Assembly (NCBI GenBank): GCA_963719345.1
Contig: CAVRCA010000001.1
Coordinates: 248,001-312,000 of the forward strand
Direction: 5' to 3'
From: CAVRCA01 sp963719345
Lineage (GTDB): Bacteria > Pseudomonadota > Alphaproteobacteria > Acetobacterales > Acetobacteraceae
DNA: 64,000 nucleotides
The translations under genes and the position numbers were made by a program. The notes below the pieces were generated by a model. The model made no database searches. It saw only the letters and a program-made list of their open reading frames with translations, and was not told the DNA's origin. This document shows positions 47,046 to 56,087 of the stretch, in pieces (the stretch's first letter is position 1; each line of letters starts with the position of its first letter).

Positions 47046-48143
47046 ATGACGCCGGAAGCTGGAAGCAAGAAGCGCGGCAAGGCCGATGGCGTGTCCCGCC
47101 GCGCGCAGCCGGCCACGCAGAACGCCGGGCGGGCAAGCCGCACGGCGCAGGCCGACCTGACCCTTCCCGAACAGACCCCGTCGCTGGACCAGGATCAGCT
47201 GCGCAAAGCCTACCATGACATGCTGCTGATCCGCCGCTTCGAGGAGCGGGCCGGCCAGCTCTACGGCATGGGCCTGATCGGCGGCTTCTGTCACCTCTAC
47301 ATCGGCCAGGAGGCCGTCGTGGTCGGCGTGCAGCTCGCCCTGTCGGACGGAGACCAGGTGATCACCTCCTATCGCGACCACGGCCACATGCTGGCCACCG
47401 GCATGGACCCGAAGGGCGTGATGGCGGAACTCACCGGCCGCGCGACCGGCTACTCGCGCGGCAAGGGCGGCTCGATGCACATGTTCAGCAAGGAGAAGAA
47501 GTTCTTCGGCGGCCACGGCATCGTCGGCGCGCAGGTCAGCATCGGCACCGGCCTCGCGTTCTCCGACTGGTATCGCGGCAACGACCGGGTGTGCGTGACG
47601 TATTTCGGCGAGGGCGCGTCCAACCAGGGACAGGTCTACGAGAGCTTCAACCTGGCGGCGTTGATGAAGCTGCCGATCGTCTACGTCATCGAGAACAACA
47701 AATACGGCATGGGCACCAGCGTCGACCGCGCCTCGGCCTCGCACGACCTGTCGAAGAACGGCGCGCCCTGGGGTATCCCCGGCCAGCAGGTCGACGGCAT
47801 GGATGTGGGCGCGGTCAAGCACGCAGCCGACACGGCGGTTGCCCACTGCCGGGCGGGGAAGGGGCCTTACCTGCTCGAGGTCCAGACCTACCGCTATCGC
47901 GGCCACTCGATGTCGGACCCGGCGAAATACCGCACCCGCGAGGAGGTGCAGAAGATGCGCACCGAGCGCGACTGCATCGAGGGCGCTCGGCAGCAGTTGC
48001 TGGAACTCGGCGTCAAGGAGGACCCGCTCAAGACGATCGACGACGAGGTGAAGCGCGTGGTGCAGGAGGCCGCGGACTTCGCCCAGAGCAGCCCCGAACC
48101 CGAACCGGCGGAGCTCTATACCGACGTCCTGCTGGAGGCCTGA
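47046..48143 (+). CDS. pdhA: pyruvate dehydrogenase E1 component, alpha subunit
   Basis: 365 residues from ATG 47046. Binds thiamine diphosphate with the beta subunit and decarboxylates pyruvate. An alanine/lysine-rich N-terminal extension of about 40 residues precedes LRKAYHDMLLIRRFEERAGQ. The TPP motif is GEGASNQGQVYESFN with VYVIENNKYGMGTS; the phosphorylation-loop-like YRYRGHSMSDPAKYRTREEV is present, as in heterotetrameric E1. It is the first gene of the pdhA-pdhB-pdhC set; pdhB begins 6 bases after its stop. Confidence 0.96.
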   Translation: MTPEAGSKKRGKADGVSRRAQPATQNAGRASRTAQADLTLPEQTPSLDQDQLRKAYHDMLLIRRFEERAGQLYGMGLIGGFCHLYIGQEAVVVGVQLALSDGDQVITSYRDHGHMLATGMDPKGVMAELTGRATGYSRGKGGSMHMFSKEKKFFGGHGIVGAQVSIGTGLAFSDWYRGNDRVCVTYFGEGASNQGQVYESFNLAALMKLPIVYVIENNKYGMGTSVDRASASHDLSKNGAPWGIPGQQVDGMDVGAVKHAADTAVAHCRAGKGPYLLEVQTYRYRGHSMSDPAKYRTREEVQKMRTERDCIEGARQQLLELGVKEDPLKTIDDEVKRVVQEAADFAQSSPEPEPAELYTDVLLEA

Positions 48144-48149
48144 GCGGGA

Positions 48150-49535
48150 ATGTCGACCGAGATCCTGATGCCGGCCCTCTCGCCGACGATGACGGAGGGC
48201 AAGCTTGCCAAGTGGCTCAAGCAGGTCGGCGACGAGGTGCGCGCCGGCGACGTGATCGCCGAGATCGAGACCGACAAGGCGACCATGGAGGTCGAGGCGG
48301 TGGACGAGGGCAAGCTCGCCCGCATCCTGATCGACGAGGGTACCGAGGGCGTCGCGGTCAACACCCCGATCGCGGTGCTGTCGGGCAACGGCGAGGACGC
48401 GAGCGACGCCGCGGCCGCCCCGGCGCCGGCACGCGAAGCGGCGGCGCTGCCCCGCGTCGCCGCCGAGGGCGAGGACGAGCGGGCGATCGCCGACCGGGGA
48501 GCCCAGCGCTACGCGCCGGAAGCCCAGATCGCCGACGCGCCGGAGAAGGATTGGGGTCCGACCAAGTCCGTCACCGTGCGCGAGGCGCTGCGCGACGCCA
48601 TGGCGCTGGAAATGCGCCGCGATGACAGCGTGTTCCTGATCGGCGAGGAGGTCGCGCAATACCAGGGCGCCTACAAGGTGAGCCAGGGCCTGCTCGACGA
48701 GTTCGGCCCCAAGCGCGTCATCGACACGCCGATCACCGAGCACGGGTTCACCGGCCTGTCGGTGGGCGCGGCGATGAATGGGCTGCGGCCCATCGTCGAG
48801 TTCATGACGTTCAACTTTTCCATGCAGGCGATCGACCAGATCATCAACTCCGCCGCCAAGACGCTCTACATGTCGGGCGGCCAGATGGGCTGCCCGATCG
48901 TGTTCCGCGGCCCGAACGGCGCCGCCTCCCGCGTCGCGGCGCAGCACAGCCAGTGCTACGCATCCTGGTATGCGCATTGTCCCGGCCTGAAGGTCGTTGC
49001 CCCCTGGTCGGCCGCGGACGCCAAAGGGTTGCTGCGCTCGGCGATCCGCGACCCGAACCCGGTCATCGTACTGGAGAACGAGATTCTCTATGGGCAACAC
49101 TTCGAATGCCCGACCGATGAGGGATTCACCATTCCCATCGGACGCGCCAAGGTCGAGCGGGAGGGCGAGCACGTCACCATCGTCGCGTTCAGCATCATGG
49201 TCGGCGTCGCCATGAAGGCGGCCGAGGCGCTGGCCGAGCAGGGGATCAGCGCCGAGGTCATCAACCTGCGCTCGCTGCGGCCGCTGGATACCGCGACGAT
49301 CGTGGAGAGCGTGAAGAAGACCAACCGCATCGTGTCGGTCGAGGAGGGCTGGCCGTTCGCCGGGATCGGCGCCGAGGTGGCGATGCAGGTAGTGGAAAAC
49401 TGTTTCGATTGGCTGGACGCGCCGCCGGTGCGCGTTCACGGCGTTGACGTGCCGCTGCCCTACGCGGCCAATCTCGAAAAACTCGCGCTGCCGCAGCCCG
49501 ACTGGGTCGTGCAAGCCGTGCGCAAGATCGTCTGA
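48150..49535 (+). CDS. pdhB: pyruvate dehydrogenase E1 component, beta subunit with N-terminal lipoyl domain
   Basis: 461 residues from ATG 48150. Residues 1-80 form a lipoyl domain with the modified lysine in EIETDKATMEVEA, a fusion found in alphaproteobacteria, then an Ala/Pro linker. The transketolase-type domain begins KSVTVREALRDAMALEM, with FLIGEEVAQYQGAYKVSQGL, VIDTPITEHGFTGLSVGAA and EFMTFNFSMQAIDQIINSAA. Its lipoyl-domain DNA shares a 53-base identical stretch with pdhC. Confidence 0.96.
   Translation: MSTEILMPALSPTMTEGKLAKWLKQVGDEVRAGDVIAEIETDKATMEVEAVDEGKLARILIDEGTEGVAVNTPIAVLSGNGEDASDAAAAPAPAREAAALPRVAAEGEDERAIADRGAQRYAPEAQIADAPEKDWGPTKSVTVREALRDAMALEMRRDDSVFLIGEEVAQYQGAYKVSQGLLDEFGPKRVIDTPITEHGFTGLSVGAAMNGLRPIVEFMTFNFSMQAIDQIINSAAKTLYMSGGQMGCPIVFRGPNGAASRVAAQHSQCYASWYAHCPGLKVVAPWSAADAKGLLRSAIRDPNPVIVLENEILYGQHFECPTDEGFTIPIGRAKVEREGEHVTIVAFSIMVGVAMKAAEALAEQGISAEVINLRSLRPLDTATIVESVKKTNRIVSVEEGWPFAGIGAEVAMQVVENCFDWLDAPPVRVHGVDVPLPYAANLEKLALPQPDWVVQAVRKIV
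48240..48292. repeat. 53-bp perfect direct repeat, copy 1 (in pdhB)
   Basis: Identical base for base to 49638-49690 in pdhC. Both copies code for the lipoyl-lysine segment AGDVIAEIETDKATMEV. Such identity over synonymous sites suggests gene conversion or recent duplication rather than protein constraint alone. Confidence 0.9.
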
Positions 49536-49547
49536 GGGATTTTGAGC

Positions 49548-50900
49548 ATGGCGACCAACATTCTCATGCCGGCGCTCTCGCCCACCATGACCGAAGGAAC
49601 GCTGGCGCGCTGGCTCAAGAAGGAAGGTGAGACCATCCGCGCCGGCGACGTGATCGCCGAGATCGAGACCGACAAGGCGACCATGGAGGTTGAGGCGGTC
49701 GACGAGGGTGTGCTCGGAAAAATCCTGGTCAACGACGGGACCGAGGGCGTCAAGGTCAACGACCCGATCGCGATTCTAGTGGATCAGGGCGAGGCGGTGC
49801 CCGCCGGCCCGGCGCCGGGTGCGGCAAAGCCACCGGCGGCCCCCGTGCAGGCGGAGGCGGAAACGCCGTCGCCGGTGCCCGCGCCCGCCGCCAAACCCGT
49901 GCCCGCAGCAGAGCCCACGCCGCCCCGCTCGCCGTCATCGGGCAACGGCCATGCCGAGGGCGAGGAACGGATTTTCGCGTCGCCGCTCGCACGGCGCATG
50001 GCCCAGCAGGCCGGGATCGATCTTTCTTCCTTGAAGGGCACCGGCCCGAACGGCCGCATCGTGAAGGCCGACATCGAGGCGGCGCAGAAGGGGGCGCCCG
50101 CCGCCCGGCCGCAGCCTGCCGCTGCCGCCCCGCCGCCGGTCGCCGCCACGCCGGCCCCGACCGCGCCAACGCCGGCGGCGCGTCCGGCGCTGCCGATCAC
50201 CGCGCCGCACACGCTCCTACCCAACAGCTCGATGCGCAAGGTGATCGCGCGGCGGCTTTCGGAAGCCAAGCAGTCGATCCCGCATTTCTACGCCTCGATC
50301 GACATCGAACTCGACGCGATGCTGAAGCTGCGCAGCGAATTGAACGGCAAATCGACCAAAGAGGGGCCGGGCGCGTTCCGCCTGTCGGTCAACGACCTGC
50401 TCATCAAGGCGGCGGCACTCACGCTGCGCCGCGTGCCGAAGGTCAACGCTTCGTGGACCGACGACGCGATCGTGCAATACGAGGACGTCGACATCAGCGT
50501 CGCCGTTTCGATCCCGGACGGGCTGATCACGCCGATCCTGCGTCGCGCCGACCAGAAGGGGTTGGCGGCGATCAGCAACGAAATGAAGGGTCTGATCGAG
50601 CGGGCGCGGACCGGAAAACTCAAGCCCGATGAGTTCCAGGGCGGCGGGTTCTCGATCTCCAACATGGGCATGTATGGCGTCACCGAGTTCGCTGCCATCA
50701 TCAACCCGCCGCAGTCGGCGATCCTCGCCGTCGCCGCCGCCCAGCAGCGCCCGGTGGTCAAGGACGGCGCGCTCGCCATCGCCACGATGATGACCTGCAC
50801 GCTGAGCGTCGATCACCGCGTAGTGGACGGCGCGCTCGGCGCCGAATGGCTGGCGGCGTTCAAGGCGATCGTCGAAGAGCCGTTGAGCCTGATGCTTTGA
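49548..50900 (+). CDS. pdhC: pyruvate dehydrogenase E2, dihydrolipoyllysine acetyltransferase
   Basis: 450 residues from ATG 49548; an in-frame TTG at 49542 is less likely. A single lipoyl domain (residues 1-80, Lys in EIETDKATMEVEA), a long Ala/Pro linker, a peripheral subunit-binding domain (FASPLARRMAQQAGIDLSSL) and a catalytic domain ending TCTLSVDHRVVDGALGAEW with His423 and its Asp partner. It passes the acetyl group to CoA and forms the complex core. The GNAT gene overlaps its stop. Confidence 0.96.
   Translation: MATNILMPALSPTMTEGTLARWLKKEGETIRAGDVIAEIETDKATMEVEAVDEGVLGKILVNDGTEGVKVNDPIAILVDQGEAVPAGPAPGAAKPPAAPVQAEAETPSPVPAPAAKPVPAAEPTPPRSPSSGNGHAEGEERIFASPLARRMAQQAGIDLSSLKGTGPNGRIVKADIEAAQKGAPAARPQPAAAAPPPVAATPAPTAPTPAARPALPITAPHTLLPNSSMRKVIARRLSEAKQSIPHFYASIDIELDAMLKLRSELNGKSTKEGPGAFRLSVNDLLIKAAALTLRRVPKVNASWTDDAIVQYEDVDISVAVSIPDGLITPILRRADQKGLAAISNEMKGLIERARTGKLKPDEFQGGGFSISNMGMYGVTEFAAIINPPQSAILAVAAAQQRPVVKDGALAIATMMTCTLSVDHRVVDGALGAEWLAAFKAIVEEPLSLML
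49638..49690. repeat. 53-bp perfect direct repeat, copy 2 (in pdhC)
   Basis: Second copy of the repeat at 48240-48292 in pdhB. Recombination between the copies would delete about 1.4 kb, including most of the pdhB transketolase domain, so selection must keep both. Confidence 0.9.
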
Positions 50901-51394
50901 GTGAGGGACGCGGCATCCGTCCGGTCAAGCGCAAGGATGTGCCGGCGTTGCTTGCCCTGTTGCGCGAGATGGCAGAGTACGAGCGACTGCTCGACCGTTT
51001 CACCGCGACCGAGGGCGCTCTGGCGGCGGCACTGTTCAGCGACGCGCCGCTTCTCCATGGCGTGATCGCCGAGACCGACGGCGGCGATGCTGGCTTCGCG
51101 ATCTGGACCTTTTCGTTCCACACCTTTCGGTGCCAGCGCGTGCTGTTCGTTGAGGACGTGTTCGTGCGGGAAGCCGCGCGCGGCGCGGGCATCGGCTACG
51201 CGCTGTTCCGGCACATGGCGCGGGAGGCGGTCGCGCAGGGCTGCGCGCGGATGGACTGGCACGTGCTCGAATGGAACGCGCTCGCGCTTCGCTTCTACGA
51301 CCGGCTCGGGGCGACCGAGCCGCCAGTCCACTGGGTCGCGCGCCAGCTTACGGGTGATGCGCTCGTTGCACTGGCGGGCAACGCCGCGTCCTGA
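50897..51394 (+). CDS. GNAT-family N-acetyltransferase (diamine acetyltransferase-like)
   Basis: 165 residues from TTG 50897, which overlaps the pdhC stop. The acetyl-CoA-binding motif is VFVREAARGAGIGYALFRHM near residue 88, preceded by a long beta-strand region (FSFHTFRCQRVLFVEDVFV) and followed by MDWHVLEWNALALRFYDRLG. This resembles spermidine/spermine acetyltransferase-type GNATs. Translation is coupled to pdhC, and it lies between pdhC and lpd, an unusual partner for the PDH genes. Confidence 0.82.
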   Translation: MSEGRGIRPVKRKDVPALLALLREMAEYERLLDRFTATEGALAAALFSDAPLLHGVIAETDGGDAGFAIWTFSFHTFRCQRVLFVEDVFVREAARGAGIGYALFRHMAREAVAQGCARMDWHVLEWNALALRFYDRLGATEPPVHWVARQLTGDALVALAGNAAS

Positions 51395-51461
51395 AACACC
51401 GTCGCGCACGTTCAAGATGGAGTGTCATGGGGGCACTCTTTTGTCACGCTGGTGAGATCTC

Positions 51462-52862
51462 ATGCCCGACCAACAATTCGATCTTGTCATTCTGGGCGGC
51501 GGTCCCGGCGGCTACGTCGCGGCGATCCGCGCCGCACAGCTCGGCATGAAGACCGCCGTGGTGGAACGTGAGCACCTCGGCGGCATTTGCCTCAACTGGG
51601 GCTGCATCCCGACCAAGGCGTTGCTGCGCACCTCCGAGATCAATCACCTCCTGCATCACCTGCCCGATTTCGGCTTTGCGGCCGTCGAATCGCGGTTCGA
51701 CATGGGCAAGGTGGTGAAGCGCTCGCGGGGGGTGGCCAAGCAGCTCTCCTCGGGCGTTGCGCACCTGCTGCGCAAGAACAAGGTCGCGGTCTTCGACGGG
51801 GCGGGAAAGCTGGCCGGCAAGAACACTCTCGCGGTGGAGAAGGACGGCGAGCCGGCGACCACGGTGATGGCGCCGCACATCATCCTCGCCACCGGCGCAC
51901 GGGCGCGCCAGCTGCCCGGGCTTGAGACGGACGGAAAACTGATCTGGAGCTACAAGGAGGCGATGGTGCCGCCGGCGATGCCGAAATCGCTGCTGGTGGT
52001 CGGCTCCGGCGCCATCGGCATCGAGTTTGCCAGCTTCTACCTCAACATGGGCGCCGAAGTGACCGTGGTCGAGGTGGTCGACCGCGTGCTGCCGGTGGAG
52101 GATGAGGAGATCAGCGCGTTCGCCCGCAAGGCCTTCGAGAAGCAGGGCATGAAGATCCACACCGGCGCAAGCGTGACGGCGGCGAAGCGGAACGGCGACA
52201 GCGTCACGGTCACGGTGGAGGCGGGCGGCAAGAGCCAGGATATCACCGTCGAGCGCGTCATCTCGGCGGTCGGCATCGTCGGCAACGTGGAGGGGCTGGG
52301 CCTCGAAGAAGCCGGGGTCAAGGTGGAGCGCACGCACGTGATGGTGGACGGCTACGGCCAGACAGGCGTGCCGGGTCTTTATGCGATCGGCGACGTCGCC
52401 GGCCCGCCCTGGCTGGCGCACAAGGCCAGCCACGAAGGCGTCATCTGCGTCGAAAAGATTGCCGGGCTGAACGACGTGCATCCGCTCGACGTCGCCAATA
52501 TTCCCGGTTGCACCTACTGCCGGCCGCAGGTCGCCTCGGTCGGTCTAACCGAGGCGCGGGCCAAGGCCGCCGGGCACGAGGTGAAGGTCGGTCGCTTCCC
52601 GTTCATCGGCAACGGCAAGGCGATCGCGATGGGCGAGCCGGAGGGGATGGTCAAAACCGTGTTCGACGCCCGCACCGGCGAACTGCTCGGGGCGCACATG
52701 ATCGGCGCCGAGGTCACCGAAATGATCCAGGGCTACACGATCGCCCGCACCCTGGAGAGCACCGAGGCCGAGCTGATGCACACCGTGTTTCCGCATCCGA
52801 CGGTGAGCGAGACCATGCACGAGGCCGTCTTGTCCGCTTATGGGCGGGCCATCCACTTCTGA
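51462..52862 (+). CDS. lpdA: dihydrolipoyl dehydrogenase (E3)
   Basis: 466 residues from ATG 51462. FAD-dependent enzyme that reoxidises dihydrolipoyl groups of E2. Seen: VILGGGPGGYVAAIRAAQLG (FAD), GGICLNWGCIPTKALLRTSE (redox disulfide), LVVGSGAIGIEFASFYLNMG (NAD), LYAIGDVAGPPWLAHKASHE and the C-terminal HTVFPHPTVSETMHEAV with the catalytic His-Glu. It serves PDH and probably the other 2-oxoacid complexes. Confidence 0.97.
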   Translation: MPDQQFDLVILGGGPGGYVAAIRAAQLGMKTAVVEREHLGGICLNWGCIPTKALLRTSEINHLLHHLPDFGFAAVESRFDMGKVVKRSRGVAKQLSSGVAHLLRKNKVAVFDGAGKLAGKNTLAVEKDGEPATTVMAPHIILATGARARQLPGLETDGKLIWSYKEAMVPPAMPKSLLVVGSGAIGIEFASFYLNMGAEVTVVEVVDRVLPVEDEEISAFARKAFEKQGMKIHTGASVTAAKRNGDSVTVTVEAGGKSQDITVERVISAVGIVGNVEGLGLEEAGVKVERTHVMVDGYGQTGVPGLYAIGDVAGPPWLAHKASHEGVICVEKIAGLNDVHPLDVANIPGCTYCRPQVASVGLTEARAKAAGHEVKVGRFPFIGNGKAIAMGEPEGMVKTVFDARTGELLGAHMIGAEVTEMIQGYTIARTLESTEAELMHTVFPHPTVSETMHEAVLSAYGRAIHF

Positions 52863-52880
52863 TCCGTAACTCTCACCCAA

Positions 52881-52915
52881 CCCTCTCCCGGAAGCCCGCT
52901 CTCTCCGGGCGAGGG
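52881..52915. repeat. imperfect palindrome after lpd (REP-like or terminator)
   Basis: CCCTCTCCCGG (52881-52891) pairs with CCGGGCGAGGG (52905-52915) with one mismatch around 13 bases. The CCCTCTCCC/GGGCGAGGG type occurs as an interspersed palindrome in many high-GC proteobacteria. It lies in the 129-base gap between lpd and lipA, so it may end or punctuate the pdh transcript. Confidence 0.5.
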
Positions 52916-52991
52916 CCGGGGCGAGGGCTCGCGGCTTGACGCCTGCCCTTGCCCCATCCACTTCTAGCCTTGCCCTGGCGGAACGGAGCCC

Positions 52992-54000
52992 ATGTCGACG
53001 CGCGTACTGATCGACCATCGTGCCGGCGGTGCGCAGGTGCAGGGTGCATCCTCGGGTACAGGGTACCCCCCGGTGCTGCGGCACCCGGAGAAGGCGCATC
53101 GCCCGGACAACCCGATTCAGCGCAAACCGGCCTGGATCAGGGTCAAGGCACCCACGCACCCGGTCTACCACGAGACCCGCGCCCTAATGCGCGAGAACCG
53201 GTTGGTGACGGTCTGCGAGGAGGCCGCCTGCCCGAACATCGGCGAGTGCTGGTCGCAGCGCCACGCCACCATGATGATCATGGGGGAGATCTGCACGCGC
53301 GCGTGCAGCTTCTGCAACGTGCGCACCGGACAGCCTGCCGCGCTCGACGCCGACGAGCCGAATCGGGTCGCCGACGCCGTCGCCCGGCTCGGGCTGCGCC
53401 ACGTCGTCGTCACCTCGGTCGACCGGGACGATCTGCCGGACGGCGGCGCCCGCGCATTTCGCCACCGTGATCCGCGCCCTGCGCGACGCCGCACCGGCGA
53501 CCACCATCGAGGTGCTGACCCCGGATTTCTTGCGCAAGCCCGGCGGCGCCGAGACCGTCGCCGAAGCACGGCCCGACGTGTTCAACCACAATCTCGAGAC
53601 GGTGCCCCGCCTGTACCCGACCATCCGCCCGGGCGCCCGCTACTTCCAGTCGCTGCGGCTGCTTGATCAGGTGAAGCGCCTGGTTCCGACGCTGTTCACC
53701 AAATCGGGGCTGATGGTGGGCCTCGGCGAGCAGCGGGGCGAGGTCATGCAGGTGATGGATGACCTGCGGATCGCCGATGTCGATTTCCTCACCCTCGGCC
53801 AGTACCTGCAGCCCACCGTGAAACACGCGGCCGTGGACCGCTTCGTCACGCCGGACGAGTTCGCCGACTATGCCTCGCTGGCCCGCGCCAAAGGGTTCTC
53901 GATGGTTTCCGCATCGCCGCTGACACGCAGCTCGTATCACGCGGACGCCGATTTCGAACGGCTTCGCGCGGTGCGCGAAGGACAGCTCGCGTTCGCCTGA
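52992..54000 (+). CDS. lipA: lipoyl synthase (frame disrupted)
   Basis: About 335 residues from ATG 52992. Radical-SAM enzyme that inserts sulfur into octanoyl-lysine on E2 and related domains. The auxiliary cluster motif CEEAACPNIGEC, the radical-SAM CTRACSFC, and the C-terminal RSSYHADADF are all present. A CCC at 53449-53451 has one C too many; removing it joins DLPDGGAAHFATVIRALRDA. Without it the product would stop about half way, which would leave PDH without cofactor, so a sequence error is likely. Confidence 0.92.
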
Positions 54001-54001
54001 C

Positions 54002-54478
54002 ATGCCGACGCACGCCGAGCACAAGATCATCCCCTACCGCCCCGAGCAGCTGTTCGATCTCGTGGCCGATGTCGGGAAATACCCGGAGTTCCTGCCCTGG
54101 TGCGTCGGCGCTCGGGTGCGCAGCAGGACCGAGCATGAACTCGTCGCCGACCTGACCATCGGCTTCGGCCCGTTCCGGGAAAGCTTCACCAGCCGCGTCA
54201 CCCTCGACCGGCCGTCCCGCGTCCGGGTGAGCTACGAGGACGGGCCGTTCCGATACCTGAACAACCAGTGGGGGTTCCAGCCCAATCCGCGCGGCTCCGA
54301 GGTCAGGTTCTTCGTCGACTTCGAGTTTCGCAGCCGTATTCTGCAGGCGGCGATCGGGGTGGTGTTCAACGAGGCGGTGCGCCGCATGGTGAACGCGTTC
54401 ATCAAACGCGCGCGCCAAGTGTACGGCCCGCCCGATGCGACCATCGCGGTCACTCATCCGCTGCCGGCCAAGGGTTAG
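54002..54478 (+). CDS. Coq10/RatA-like SRPBCC domain protein
   Basis: 158 residues from ATG 54002, one base after the lipA stop. Starts MPTHAEHKIIPYRPEQLFDL, then VGKYPEFLPWCVGARV, VTLDRPSRVRVSYEDGPFRY and FFVDFEFRSRILQAAIGVVF, the START/SRPBCC fold of the Coq10/RatA group (PF03364). Coq10 members bind ubiquinone; RatA-type relatives affect ribosomes. Location after lipA is common in alphaproteobacteria. Function is inferred from family only. Confidence 0.87.
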   Translation: MPTHAEHKIIPYRPEQLFDLVADVGKYPEFLPWCVGARVRSRTEHELVADLTIGFGPFRESFTSRVTLDRPSRVRVSYEDGPFRYLNNQWGFQPNPRGSEVRFFVDFEFRSRILQAAIGVVFNEAVRRMVNAFIKRARQVYGPPDATIAVTHPLPAKG

Positions 54479-54503
54479 CACGCGCCATCATCGGAGGTCC
54501 GCC

Positions 54504-55569
54504 ATGTTCGCGCCGCTGCGCCCCGACCCCTCGCTGCCGCCGGTTCGCATCAATCTCTATTCCGACACGCAGACGAAACCGTCGCCCGGCATGAAGGAGG
54601 CGATGATGGCGGCCGAGGTCGGCGACGAGCAGGTACGGCTCCGACCCGACGGTCCACGCACTCTGCGACCGGATGGCGGAGCTGCTCGGCAAACAGGCGG
54701 CGATGTTCCTGCCCACCGGGACAATGTGCAATCAGATCGCCATCCTGACGCACTGCCGGCCGGGCGACGAGGTGCTGGCGCACCGCCATGCCCACATCGT
54801 CACCAGTGAAGGCGGCGGCCCGGGCGCGCTGGCGGGGGTCATGGTGACGGGATTGGAGGGTGCCGACGGCCAGTTCGATGCGGAAACCCTGCGCGCTGCA
54901 ATCCGGACGCGGAGCCGCTACGCGCCGCCGCAGACCTTGGTGGAGGTGGAGCAGACCGCCAATCTCGGCGGCGGCTCGGTCTGGCCGGTGGAAAAACTCG
55001 CTGCCGTCGCCGATGTGGCGCACGAGCACGGGATGGCAACCCACATGGACGGCGCCCGTCTGATGAACGCGGTGGTCGCCAGCGGCGTCGCCGCCCCCGA
55101 CATGGTCGCCGGCCAGGACAGCGTGTGGCTGGATTTCACGAAGGGACTCGGGGCGCCGCTCGGCGCCGTGCTGTGCGGCAGCACCGAGTTCATCGGCGCC
55201 GCATGGCGGTGGAAGCAACGGCTGGGCGGCTCGATGCGGCAGGCCGGCTTGTGCGCCGCCGGATGCCTCTACGCGCTCGACCACAACATCGACCAGCTCG
55301 CGGCCGATCACGCTCACGCAAGACTGCTGGCGCGCGGCTTGGCGCAGATCGACGGCTTGGCGGTCGACGAGCCGGCGACCAACCTCGTCTTCTTCGACAC
55401 CGCCGCCTCCGGCATGACGGCGCAGGAACTGGCTGACCGGGCGCGCAACGAGGGTTTGGCGATCTTCGTTGCCGGCCCCCATCGGGTCCGCGCCTGCACC
55501 CATCTCGACGTTGATCGGGCCGGCGTCGAGGAAGCTGTGGCTATCGTGCGACAGGCGGTGACAAATTAG
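54504..55569 (+). CDS. low-specificity L-threonine aldolase (frame disrupted)
   Basis: About 354 residues from ATG 54504 with CGGAGG upstream. PLP enzyme splitting threonine into glycine and acetaldehyde. Start LYSDTQTKPSPGMKEAMMAA; a GG at 54632-54633 has one G too many, and removing it gives GDEQYGSDPTVHALCDRMAE. Later motifs: PTGTMCNQIAILTHCRPGDE, GMATHMDGARLMNAVVASG and SVWLDFTKGLGAPLGAVLCG with the PLP lysine. It is two genes past lipA, probably its own unit. Confidence 0.85.
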
Positions 55570-55641
55570 CACCATGACAGGAATGACATGCGTGCTGGAG
55601 TAGGCACGCGGTAAAAGGCGCCTGTCACAACAGGAACCCGG

Positions 55642-56040
55642 ATGATGCGTGTTACGATCCCCATTTTAGGTCTCGCTCTCATCGCAGCGCAGGCTCAGGC
55701 TCAGACGACGGCTCCCTCGACCACGTCACCCACCCCGACAACGCCGCCCGCCGCGACCATGGCCCCGGCAATGCCGGCGTCACCGACGACCACCGCGCCG
55801 GCCCACCGCACACATTCGCGGAAAACCCTCCAGGAACGCTTCGATTCGGCCAACACGACGCATGACGGCCATCTGACGCTCGAACAGGCCAAAGCCGGAA
55901 TGCCCGGGCTGGCCCGGCACTTCGACGCGGTGGACAAGGACAAGAAGGGCTACGTGACGCTGAACGACATCCACGCCTACAACTCGGAGCACCACGCGCG
56001 TCGCAGCGCCGCGCATCATCCGAAGGCGGACGCGTCCTAG
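55642..56040 (+). CDS. secreted EF-hand domain protein
   Basis: 132 residues from ATG 55642. Signal peptide ITIPILGLALIAAQAQAQ-like (cleavage near residue 21) followed by a Thr/Pro/Ala-rich stretch, then two EF-hand-like loops: FDSANTTHDGHLTLEQAKAG and FDAVDKDKKGYVTLNDI. The second matches the calcium-binding pattern D-x-D-x-K-G-Y; the first has Asn/Thr where acids are usual. Probably periplasmic calcium-responsive or structural. No partner gene is evident. Confidence 0.75.
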   Translation: MMRVTIPILGLALIAAQAQAQTTAPSTTSPTPTTPPAATMAPAMPASPTTTAPAHRTHSRKTLQERFDSANTTHDGHLTLEQAKAGMPGLARHFDAVDKDKKGYVTLNDIHAYNSEHHARRSAAHHPKADAS

Positions 56041-56087
56041 CTTGCCGCGCGGGGCGATCCGGGTCGGGCAGCCGACCCGGAATCCCG

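Noticed and set aside
46881..49514. 877-codon open frame antisense to pdhA and pdhB
   Set aside because: Rich in Arg, Asp, Leu and Val without domains; it mirrors high-GC third positions of real PDH genes on the other strand.
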